A stretch of DNA of 64,000 nucleotides from Thermaerobacter sp. FW80 (GTDB taxonomy: Bacteria > Bacillota > Sulfobacillia > Thermaerobacterales > Thermaerobacteraceae): contig NZ_CP037895.1 of the NCBI RefSeq assembly GCF_004634385.1, positions 1,339,245 to 1,403,244 on the forward strand, in the 5' to 3' direction. Both the position numbers and the translations under genes were made by a program. Below, piece by piece: positions 57,293 to 64,000 of this stretch (the first letter of the stretch is position 1; each line of letters opens with the position of its first letter). A model generated the notes under the pieces. The model was given only the letters and a program-made list of their open reading frames with translations, had not been told where the DNA came from and made no database searches.

Positions 57293-58300
57293 ATGGAACG
57301 GGAACTGACCCTGGAGCTGGTGCGGGTGACGGAGGCGGCCGCCCTGGCCGCCGCCCGCTGGATGGGCCGCGGCGACAAGGACGCCGCCGACGGTGCCGCC
57401 GTCGACGCCATGCGGGCCGTGTTCGACACGGTGGACATCCGCGGCACGGTGGTGATCGGCGAGGGGGAGATGGACGAGGCGCCGCGGCTCTACATCGGCG
57501 AGCGGGTGGGCAGCGGCCAGGGGCCCGCCGTGGATGTGGCCGTCGACCCCGTGGAGGGCACGAACCTGGTCGCCAAGGGCCTGCCCGGGGCCATCGCCGT
57601 CCTGGCGGTGGCGCCCCGGGGTTGCCTGCTCCACGCCCCGGACATGTACATGGAGAAGATCGCCGTCGGGCCGGCGGCGGCCGGCGCCATCGACATCCAG
57701 CGGCCCATCGAGGAGAACCTGGAGGCCGTGGCCCGGGCCCTGGGCAAGCGGGTCGAGGACGTGACGGTGATCGTCCTGGACCGGCCGCGCCACGCCGACC
57801 TGGTGGCCCGCATCCGCCGGGCCGGTGCCCGCATCCGCATGATCGCCGACGGCGACGTCTCGGCCGCCATCGCCACCGCCCTGGAGGGAACCGGCATCGA
57901 CCTCATGGTGGGCATCGGCGGCGCCCCCGAGGGCGTGCTGGCGGCGGCCGCCCTGTACTGCCTCGGCGGCGAGCTGCAGGGGCGCCTCTGGCCCGAAGAC
58001 GAGGAGGACCGCGAGCGCATGCGGGCCATGGGGATCGACGAGGCCCGGGTGCTGCGCATCGAGGACCTGGTCCGAGGCGAAGACGTGATCTTCGCCGCCA
58101 CGGGCATCACCAGCGGCGAGATGCTGCGGGGGGTCCAGTTCACCAGCCGCGGCGTGTACACCCACTCGGTGGCCATGCGCTACCGCACCGGGACGGTGCG
58201 CTTCGTCGAGGCCTGGCACCGGCTGGAGCGCAAGCCCGTCATCGGCCCGCTGGTGGGGGGCGCCGAGGAGGCCGGTGCCGCGGCGGGGGGCGCCGGGTAG
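57293..58300 (+). CDS. glpX: Fructose-1,6-bisphosphatase, class II (GlpX)
   Basis: 335 residues, ATG at 57293 after TTGGAGGAG. Landmarks: [40 protein letters not shown] (metal acids), [20 protein letters not shown] (D-P-x-E-G-T), [55 protein letters not shown] and [15 protein letters not shown]. It removes the 1-phosphate from fructose-1,6-bisphosphate in gluconeogenesis. Together with fba it makes a fructose-phosphate pair; acsA at 26.5 kb would feed such a pathway during growth on acetate. All motifs intact. Confidence 0.97.
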   Translation: MERELTLELVRVTEAAALAAARWMGRGDKDAADGAAVDAMRAVFDTVDIRGTVVIGEGEMDEAPRLYIGERVGSGQGPAVDVAVDPVEGTNLVAKGLPGAIAVLAVAPRGCLLHAPDMYMEKIAVGPAAAGAIDIQRPIEENLEAVARALGKRVEDVTVIVLDRPRHADLVARIRRAGARIRMIADGDVSAAIATALEGTGIDLMVGIGGAPEGVLAAAALYCLGGELQGRLWPEDEEDRERMRAMGIDEARVLRIEDLVRGEDVIFAATGITSGEMLRGVQFTSRGVYTHSVAMRYRTGTVRFVEAWHRLERKPVIGPLVGGAEEAGAAAGGAG

Positions 58301-58475
58301 GCGCTGTCGGTGGGGGGCGCGGCGACCGCGGTGGGGAGCCGCAGGGGGGTTGCGGCGTCTCAGTTGCGGCCTCCCAGGCGATGGCGGAAGGCCGCAGGAG
58401 AGCTGCCGGGACCGGGGCGCCGGCATGGGCGGCGCCCCTGGGGCGCGTGCCGCATGCGGAGGCGAGGTGGTTGCG

Positions 58476-59048
58476 ATGGCGGAGTTCACGCGGGACGAAC
58501 CGGCCGGGGACGCGGGGCCCCAGGGGGGCGTGTCCACCCTCGAGGGGCTGCGGGCCCGCACGCTGGCGTGGTTGCGGGAAGAGGCAGGCCGGGAGACCCG
58601 TTTCCGGGAGCTGGCCCAGGCGGTCTGCTCCCGCCTGTGCAGGGAGTTCCCCCATTACTCCTGGGTGGGCGTCTACATGGTGGAGGGCGATCGCCTCAAG
58701 CTGTGGGCCTGGGACGGGCCGGAGCCCACCCAGCACGTGGAGATCCCCCTGAACGCGGGGCTGTGCGGCTGGGCGGCCTCCACGGGCCAGGTGGCCAACG
58801 TGCCCGATGTGCGCAAGGACCCGCGGTACCTGCAGTGCTTCGTCTCCTGCCAGTCGGAGATCGTCGTGCCCATCGCCCGGGACGGCAAGGTCTACGGCGA
58901 GATCGACATCGACAGCGACCGGCTGGCCGCCTTCGGCGCCGACGACGAGCAGTTCCTGAAGGCGGTCTGCGCCATCCTGGCGGAACGGGCGGCGGCCGAC
59001 GCCGAGGTGCGGGCGGTGGGCGGCCGGACGACCGGGAGGCCGGCCTGA
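58476..59048 (+). CDS. GAF-domain protein, free methionine sulfoxide reductase-like
   Basis: 190 residues, ATG at 58476 after GCGGAGGCGAGGTGG. The GAF domain spans about residues 35-175: YSWVGVYMVEGDRLKLWAWD, IPLNAGLCGWAASTGQVANV, PDVRKDPRYLQCFVSCQSEI, VVPIARDGKVYGEIDIDSDR and FGADDEQFLKAVCAILAE. The cysteines in GLCGWA and LQCFVSCQSEIVVPI match the region where fRMsr (MsrC/YebR) enzymes keep their catalytic cysteines, and the SEIVVPI...DIDS frame is the same. fRMsr reduces free methionine-R-sulfoxide. The activity is an inference; a sensor role is the alternative. Confidence 0.85.
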   Translation: MAEFTRDEPAGDAGPQGGVSTLEGLRARTLAWLREEAGRETRFRELAQAVCSRLCREFPHYSWVGVYMVEGDRLKLWAWDGPEPTQHVEIPLNAGLCGWAASTGQVANVPDVRKDPRYLQCFVSCQSEIVVPIARDGKVYGEIDIDSDRLAAFGADDEQFLKAVCAILAERAAADAEVRAVGGRTTGRPA

Positions 59049-59147
59049 TCGACGCGAGCATGGGGGGCTGGCCGATGGGCCCGTGGCGGGCGGCGGCCCG
59101 TTGATCCCCCCGGTCCCCGGGGGAACGATGGAGGGGGAGGTGGTCCC

Positions 59148-59666
59148 ATGGCGGCCAAGCGCATCGCCATCCTGGTCGACGACCTGTACGAGGACCTCGA
59201 GCTCTGGTACCCGTACTACCGCCTGCTGGAGGCGGGCCACCAGGTGGACCTGATCGGCAGCGAGCGGGATCGCGCCTACACCAGCAAGCACCACTACCCG
59301 GCCAAGGCCGTGAAGTCCATCGCCGAGGTGCGGCCGGAGGACTACGACGGGGTGGTGATCCCCGGCGGCTACGCGCCGGACCGCATGCGGCGCGACGAGC
59401 GGATGGTCCGGTTCGTCCGTCAGATCCACGATCAGGGCAAGCTGGTGGCGGCCATCTGCCACGCCGGCTGGATGCTGGTCTCGGCCGACGTCCTGCGGGG
59501 CCGCCGGGCCACCAGCGTCCGGGCCATCCGCGACGACATGCGCAACGCCGGCTGCGAGTGGGTGGACGAGCCCGTGGTCGTCGACGGGAACCTGGTGACC
59601 TCGCGGACGCCGGACGACCTGCCGGCTTACATGAAGGCGATCCTCGCCAAGCTGGGCGAAGCCTGA
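59148..59666 (+). CDS. DJ-1/PfpI-family protein
   Basis: 172 residues, ATG at 59148 after GGGGGAGGTGG. Landmarks: RIAILVDDLYEDLELWYPYY (the active-site Glu), YDGVVIPGGYAPDRMRRDER, and the nucleophile elbow LVAAICHAGWMLVSADVLRG with the conserved Cys-His. It matches the PfpI/YhbO/class 1 peptidase-like branch, whose members act as glyoxalase III, deglycase-like or stress proteins. It follows the GAF protein gene by 99 bases; together they may form a small oxidative/carbonyl stress set. No signal peptide. Confidence 0.94.
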   Translation: MAAKRIAILVDDLYEDLELWYPYYRLLEAGHQVDLIGSERDRAYTSKHHYPAKAVKSIAEVRPEDYDGVVIPGGYAPDRMRRDERMVRFVRQIHDQGKLVAAICHAGWMLVSADVLRGRRATSVRAIRDDMRNAGCEWVDEPVVVDGNLVTSRTPDDLPAYMKAILAKLGEA

Positions 59667-59750
59667 ACCCCCGCGGTCGCGCCCCCTGCGGACGGAGGGG
59701 GCCCGGGCGGAGCCGACGAGGGATGGCCACGCGGAGCAACCGATGGACGG

Positions 59751-59785
59751 GCGGAGGGCGGTGGCTGGATGCCATCGCCCTCCGC
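59751..59785 (+). terminator. 15-bp hairpin after the DJ-1/PfpI gene
   Basis: 59751-59765 pairs with 59771-59785 (one G-U pair, loop TGGAT). It lies in the 230-bp gap before the GNAT gene. No U-tract; it may be a terminator or part of a structured leader. Confidence 0.45.
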
Positions 59786-59896
59786 GTCTCCGCCACCGGC
59801 CCGCTCCGTCGTCGCCTTCGTGACCGGGCAGCAGGGGATCGGCGAGACAGAGAGTACCCATACCGCAACCACCATCCTCGGGTACGGGGGAAGGCG

Positions 59897-60747
59897 ATGG
59901 GTGAACTGCAGATCCGACCCGTAGAGCGGATGGACGCCTGTCGCGCCTTGGAAGCGCTGCAGGCCCAGGTATGGGGCGACCCGGCGATGGTGGTCCCTGC
60001 CCATCAGCTGTACGTCGTGGCGCGCCACGGCGGGGTGCTGCTGGCGGCCTACGAGGGCGAGCAGCCGGTCGGCTTCGTCTACGGCTTCCCGGCGCGGCAC
60101 GGTGGGCGGTGGGTGTTGCATTCCCACATGCTTGGGGTGCTCCCCGTGTACCGGGATCGCGGCGTCGGGCGCCGGTTGAAGGAAGCCCAGCGGGAGTATG
60201 CGCGGGCGCTCGGCTATCCCACCATCACCTGGACCTTCGACCCGCTGGAATGCCGCAATGCGTACCTCAACCTTCGCCGCCTCCGGGCCAGGGCCCGCAC
60301 GTACCTGCCCGACTTCTACGGATCCATGCAAGACGCCTTGAATCGCGACCTGCCTTCCGACCGCTTGCTGGCGGAATGGGACACGGAGCCCGCGGCCTCT
60401 TCCGTGCCCGCCGACGCCTCGCCAGAGGCGTCCCTGGCCGGAGCGGCGGACCAAGACCAGGACCTGGTCGCCTTCGCGGTGGACGTCCGCGCCGACGGCT
60501 GGCCTGTGCCCGGGGCGGTGCGCCTCCGTCCTCCCGGTGCGGACGAACCCAGCCCCCGCGGGTGCGAGTGCCCGTGCCGGCCCGGATCCAGGACCTGAAA
60601 GGCACCGACCTCGAGCTGGCGCGGGCGTGGCGGATGGCCGTGCGCCACAGCCTCGGAGGGTTCTTGGCAGCGGGTTACACGGCGGTGGACCTCGTGCCGC
60701 CGGTGGACCGCCAGCGGGGCGTCGGGTGGTACGTGCTGGTGCGTTGA
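59897..60747 (+). pseudogene. GNAT N-acyltransferase (COG3375-like), frameshifted near its end
   Basis: The ATG at 59897 follows GGGGGAAGG. The first 215 residues are a GNAT acyltransferase: IRPVERMDACRALEALQAQV, WGDPAMVVPAHQLYVVARHG, VGFVYGFPARHGGRWVLHSH, MLGVLPVYRDRGVGRRLKEA and WTFDPLECRNAYLNLRRL. In this frame translation ends in an unrelated tail at 60598. The expected C-terminus (VRVPVPARIQDLKGTDLELA, AWRMAVRHSLGGFLAAGYTA, RGVGWYVLVR) continues to 60747 in the -1 frame. The switch falls near a run of five C at 60553-60557. Either one base is lost, or ribosomes shift -1. In Geobacillus-type loci this enzyme N-succinylates amino acids for the adjacent racemase. Confidence 0.82.
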
Positions 60748-60829
60748 CCGCGCCGGGGCGTGGCTTGCCTGAATTCCGCAACGATCTCCGGGGATCGCGG
60801 ATGGGTGGCCTGCTGAGGAGGGTGACCGG

Positions 60830-61951
60830 ATGCGTGTCCAGCGGATCGACGTCTTCCACGTGGCGATGACGCTGCGGGCTCCCTTCCGCACCAGTTTTGG
60901 CGTCACCCACGAACGTCACTGCCTTCTCATCCGGTTGGAGGCCGACGGCGTGGAGGGGTGGGGGGAGGTGGTGGCGGATGCGGCTCCGCTCTACAGCGAG
61001 GAGACGGTGGAGACGGCCTGGCACATCTTGCGGGACTTCCTCGTGCCGGCGGTCCTCGGTCGCTCCTTCGACAGCCCCCGCGAATTCCGGGCGTCCTATG
61101 CCCATGTGCGCCGCCACCCCATGGCCAAGGCCGGGCTCGAAGGGGCCTTTTGGGATGCCTGGAGCCGTGCCCGCGGCTTGCCGCTGTGGCGGGCGTTGGG
61201 CGGCACGAAGGACCGCGTCGAAGTCGGCGTCAGCATCGGTATCCAGGAGGATGTGCCCGCGCTGTTGCGGGCCATCGAATCCTTCCAGGCCCAGGGCTAT
61301 CGCCGCTTCAAGATCAAGATCGAGCCGGGATGGGACGTCGACGTCGTCCGGGAGGTCCGCCGGGCCTTGGGTGACATCCCGCTGATGGTCGACGCCAATT
61401 CGGCGTATACCTTGGCGGATGCGTCCCATCTTGCCCAATTGGATCGCTTCGACCTGATGATGATCGAGCAACCCCTCGCCCACGATGACTTGGTGGACCA
61501 CGCCGACCTGCAACGGCAGCTTCGGACGCCCATCTGCCTTGATGAAAGCGTTCACCACGCCGACGACCTGCGCAAGGCGGCGCGGATCGGTGCCTGTCGC
61601 ATCCTCAACGTCAAGGTCGGCCGGGTTGGCGGGCTGACCGAGGTCCAAGCCATCGATCGCCTCGCCCGCCAGCTGGGCATCCCCCTGTGGTGTGGCGGCA
61701 TGCTGGAAACCGGTATCGGCCGGTTGCACAACGTGGCGCTGGCGACGCTGCCGGGTTTCACCCTGCCCGGGGATACGTCCGGGAGCGACCGGTACTGGCT
61801 CGAAGATGTGATTGACCCGCCGGTGACGGTGGATCGTGATGGAACCATCGCCGTACCCCAGCAGCCCGGCATCGGTCACCAGGTGCGGGAGGACCGGATC
61901 CAGCGGGTCACCCGCCGCCGCGCGACGTACCGAGCCAATGGCGCCGCGTGA
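60830..61951 (+). CDS. Enolase-superfamily N-succinylamino acid racemase / o-succinylbenzoate synthase
   Basis: 373 residues, ATG at 60830 after GAGGAGGGTGA. The capping domain contains MTLRAPFRTSFGVTHERHCL, and the barrel has all catalytic positions: KxK in YRRFKIKIEPGW, metal ligands in LMVDANSAYTL, MIEQPLAHDDL and CLDESVHH, and the second Lys in ILNVKVGRVGGLTEVQA; IPLWCGGMLETGIGRLHNVA is typical of NSAR/OSBS. No men genes are nearby, and the preceding gene is a GNAT acyltransferase, the context of N-succinylamino acid racemases rather than of menaquinone synthesis. It would convert D- to L-N-succinylamino acids. Codons are less GC-rich than the rest of the window. Confidence 0.92.
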   Translation: MRVQRIDVFHVAMTLRAPFRTSFGVTHERHCLLIRLEADGVEGWGEVVADAAPLYSEETVETAWHILRDFLVPAVLGRSFDSPREFRASYAHVRRHPMAKAGLEGAFWDAWSRARGLPLWRALGGTKDRVEVGVSIGIQEDVPALLRAIESFQAQGYRRFKIKIEPGWDVDVVREVRRALGDIPLMVDANSAYTLADASHLAQLDRFDLMMIEQPLAHDDLVDHADLQRQLRTPICLDESVHHADDLRKAARIGACRILNVKVGRVGGLTEVQAIDRLARQLGIPLWCGGMLETGIGRLHNVALATLPGFTLPGDTSGSDRYWLEDVIDPPVTVDRDGTIAVPQQPGIGHQVREDRIQRVTRRRATYRANGAA

Positions 61952-62088
61952 CGTCCCGTTCGCAGACGTGCGCGGTCCTAGAGGACAAGGGCATGCGCGG
62001 GCTCGTGTCGGGACGGGCTGCGGGCTGTCGGCCGAAGTATGGTTGTCCAGTTGGGTCGGCTGGCTGTACGAGGGGGTTCTGTGGGGGG

Positions 62089-63285
62089 ATGAACGTCATG
62101 TCGGGTGGGCAAGCAGGCGTCCATGCACCGACGGATCGTCCAGGCGCCGTGGCGCAGCCGGGCTGGTTCAGCCGTCTGATGCTGCCGGCGGCGGTCTTCC
62201 TCTCGGTGTTGACCGGGGGTGGCTACGCCAGCGGGCGTGAGATCGTCGAATATGGGGCCAAATTTGGAGCCTACGGCGTCTGGTCCATCGTGGCGATCTT
62301 CGTGGGGTTCACCGTCATCTCCGCCATCGCCTACGAATTTGCCCGGGTGTTCCATGCGTACGACTACCGGACGTACATGCGCAACCTGATCGGACCGGCG
62401 TGGATCTTGTTCGACGTGTTGTTCATCGTGATGGCCGTGCTGGTGATCGCGATCGTGACGTCGGCAGCGGAAGAGATCGTGGCCACCACCGTCCGGATTC
62501 CCAGCCTCGTGGCGCTCTTGGTCGTCATCGGCATCGTAGGTCTGATCATGTTCTGGGGGCGCCGCTTCCTCGAGGCGTTCAAGTCGGTCGGCTCCCTGCT
62601 GTTGTACGTGGGCTTCATCGCCTTCGCGGCCATGGTGCTCGCCGGTCGCTGGGAGGCCGTTCAGGCGGTCTTCGCCCGCGGCGACACGTCGTACGTGCCG
62701 GGGGCCACGGTCGGCGCGGCGGTGTTCTCAGGCCTTCTCTACGTGGGGTATAACCTGGTCGTCGTACCGGGGGTCTTGTTCGTCCTCGACAACCTGCGCT
62801 CACCCAAGGACTCTGCCGGTGCCGGGGTGCTGACCGGCCTCGTTTCCACTGTCCCCTTCATCCTCACGTACCTCGCTGTCATGGCCTTCTACCCCAGCAG
62901 GGACGTCTTGGACGCCCCCGTGCCGTGGCTGGCCATGCTGGAGCAGGTCGGTGGCGCGGGGCTGGGATGGGTGTACACGCTGGTGGTCTTCTACACTCTG
63001 GTGGATACGAGCACCGGGATGATCCATGCCATCCTGAACCGGCTCGATAGCGCCCTGCAGGAATACGGCCGCCAGGAACTGGGTGGAAGGCACCGCAGCG
63101 CTATCGCCGTCGCGATCCTGATCGCATCGGTGCTCCTATCCCGGTTCGGGATCATCGCGCTCGTGGCGCAGGGGTACACGGCGATGGCGTACGGTTTCCT
63201 CCTCTTGCTGGCCCTACCGCTGGTGACGGTGGGGCTGTACAAGATCGCCAAAGCCCGGTCGCAGCGCGGGGAGGTGACCGCCTGA
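62089..63285 (+). CDS. YkvI-family membrane transporter
   Basis: 398 residues from the ATG at 62089; the ATG at 62098 is equally possible. About 10 transmembrane helices follow a short hydrophilic N-terminus: MLPAAVFLSVLTGGGYASGR with the small-residue break typical of LeuT-fold helix 1, IVEYGAKFGAYGVWSIVAIF, LFDVLFIVMAVLVIAIVTSA, SGLLYVGYNLVVVPGVLFVL and GFLLLLALPLVTVGLYKIAK. YkvI proteins belong to the amino acid-polyamine-organocation branch, with substrate unknown. The gene follows the racemase by 137 bases in the same lower-GC block, so uptake of D- or N-acyl-amino acids is a reasonable guess. Confidence 0.9.
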   Translation: MNVMSGGQAGVHAPTDRPGAVAQPGWFSRLMLPAAVFLSVLTGGGYASGREIVEYGAKFGAYGVWSIVAIFVGFTVISAIAYEFARVFHAYDYRTYMRNLIGPAWILFDVLFIVMAVLVIAIVTSAAEEIVATTVRIPSLVALLVVIGIVGLIMFWGRRFLEAFKSVGSLLLYVGFIAFAAMVLAGRWEAVQAVFARGDTSYVPGATVGAAVFSGLLYVGYNLVVVPGVLFVLDNLRSPKDSAGAGVLTGLVSTVPFILTYLAVMAFYPSRDVLDAPVPWLAMLEQVGGAGLGWVYTLVVFYTLVDTSTGMIHAILNRLDSALQEYGRQELGGRHRSAIAVAILIASVLLSRFGIIALVAQGYTAMAYGFLLLLALPLVTVGLYKIAKARSQRGEVTA

Positions 63286-63591
63286 CCACGGGTCGGCGTG
63301 CGGTCCAAGAACGAGCGGGTCGTCGGTGCTGGCGGGGCCCCGACGGTGCGGCGGTCCCGTCCGGGATCATGGAGGGCGTGGGCGGCCCATAGCCTGCAGG
63401 TGGGCGGGTGGTCTGGGGGGCGGCATCAGCCGGGGTCGCGGCCGTCTGTGCCGTTCGGGGGCCGGCGCCGGGAGGCGATGGCGCTCCACGGGCGCCGACT
63501 CCCAGGCGTCGGCTGCGTCGGAGGGGCGGTGCGGCGAGGACGCGCCGCCCTCCTCCTGGCGTCCGGCTCGCCCGCCCAGGAGGCGGGATCC
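63286..63591 (+). other. 306-bp gene-free stretch before the last gene
   Basis: No supported gene and no clear promoter or terminator. GC content returns to the high level typical of the window after about 63320. Confidence 0.5.
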
Positions 63592-64000
63592 ATGGCAGGC
63601 CCAGGCATCCGGTGGCGGCGAGCCGCGGCGTGGCTCCTCCTGATCGCAGCCGCGACCGCGTTGGGCCGGGCGGGCTGGTCGCCGCTGCGCCTCCTGCCCG
63701 GGATGGGGCGACCGGGCGGGCTCCCCGGCCGGGTCGCCCCCGACGTGTGGGTCGGACCCGTGCCGGTGGGCGGGTGGTCGCGGGAGCGGGTGTCCGAATG
63801 GCTCGAGGAGCTGGCCCACGCGGTGCACATGCCGCCTGAGGATGCGCGCCCCGACCCCGCCCAGCGGGCGGTGATCCCCGGCGTGGCCGGCCTGACCCTG
63901 GACGTCGACGCCAGCCTGCAAGCCATCCTGCGGGCGCCGCCGGGCAGCCGGGTCGACCTCCAGTTCCGCGCCGTCCCACCGCAGAAGGACCTGGACGATT
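63592..64000 (+). CDS. YoaR/VanW-like exported protein, N-terminal part
   Basis: The ATG at 63592 follows AGGAGGCGGGATCC, and the frame is open to the window edge (136 residues). A signal anchor (AAAWLLLIAAATALGRAGW) is followed by VAPDVWVGPVPVGGWSRERV, SEWLEELAHAV and IPGVAGLTLDVDASLQAIL. This GxxxVGG-x5-V-x3-L opening, with a later xPGxxGxxLD repeat, is how the peptidoglycan-binding-like N-domains of YoaR/VanW proteins begin. The VanW or G5 domain would lie outside the window. The family call is tentative. Confidence 0.65.
   Translation, partial: MAGPGIRWRRAAAWLLLIAAATALGRAGWSPLRLLPGMGRPGGLPGRVAPDVWVGPVPVGGWSRERVSEWLEELAHAVHMPPEDARPDPAQRAVIPGVAGLTLDVDASLQAILRAPPGSRVDLQFRAVPPQKDLDD

Noticed and set aside
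59667-59896. T-box or riboswitch leader before the acyltransferase gene
   Set aside because: A strong hairpin is present, but no T-box sequence, specifier loop or known aptamer core was recognised.

Overview
The window looks like a chromosomal segment of a very GC-rich (about 72-74% G+C by eye), spore-forming Gram-positive bacterium of the Firmicutes. The likely type is Thermaerobacter or a close relative. This is inferred from the composition, the Shine-Dalgarno-led starts with many GTG and TTG initiators, the SleB-type cortex hydrolases, a MerR/GlnR-like regulator beside glutamine synthetase, and class II aldolase with GlpX. Many proteins carry long Gly/Ala/Pro/Arg-rich insertions that their families normally lack.

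Layout. 1-4.1 kb: tail of an M23 peptidase, a GT4 glycosyltransferase, and an ECF sigma factor coupled to a zinc-finger/DUF4349 anti-sigma protein. 4.3-7.2 kb: a decayed subtilase gene split by an IS607-family transposon (serine recombinase TnpA plus TnpB), whose ends can be placed to the base. 7.5-17.5 kb: polA-mutM, two tandem sleB-like genes, a small ORF-coaE-lytic transglycosylase cluster, two tRNA-Leu genes (CAG and GAG) and a TnpB relic. 17.8-28.5 kb: RibD-C-like reductase, folP with a long N-terminus, an SDR, an amidase-GH18 pair, a membrane protein fused in translation to an N-truncated MFS carrier, and acetyl-CoA synthetase. 29-35.8 kb: a large DNA-binding protein that combines alpha-CTD-like repeats, a sigma region-4-like HTH and HARE-HTH-like repeats, then a sugar-phosphate isomerase, a periplasmic-binding-like protein and thiN. 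36-46.2 kb: SH3b protein, mntR, cupredoxin lipoprotein, M28 peptidase, a fused dioxygenase-esterase (MhqE-MhqD-like), a two-domain P-loop protein, the MerR-glutamine synthetase pair and a probable selenocysteine glutaredoxin. 46.7-53.5 kb: GH2-like protein, GT2, lipoprotein and ABC exporter. 53.5-55 kb: a less GC-rich patch with two membrane-associated genes. 55-59.7 kb: thioesterase, fba, glpX, GAF protein and DJ-1/PfpI protein. 59.9-63.3 kb: a lower-GC three-gene set (GNAT, enolase-superfamily racemase, YkvI transporter) that fits N-succinyl-amino-acid racemisation. The window ends inside a YoaR/VanW-like gene.

Most striking: a UGA-interrupted glutaredoxin with a SECIS-like hairpin placed where bacterial SelB would need it; the composite transcription-type protein; and a strongly over-represented motif, GACGAACCGG, spread over both strands and all frames.
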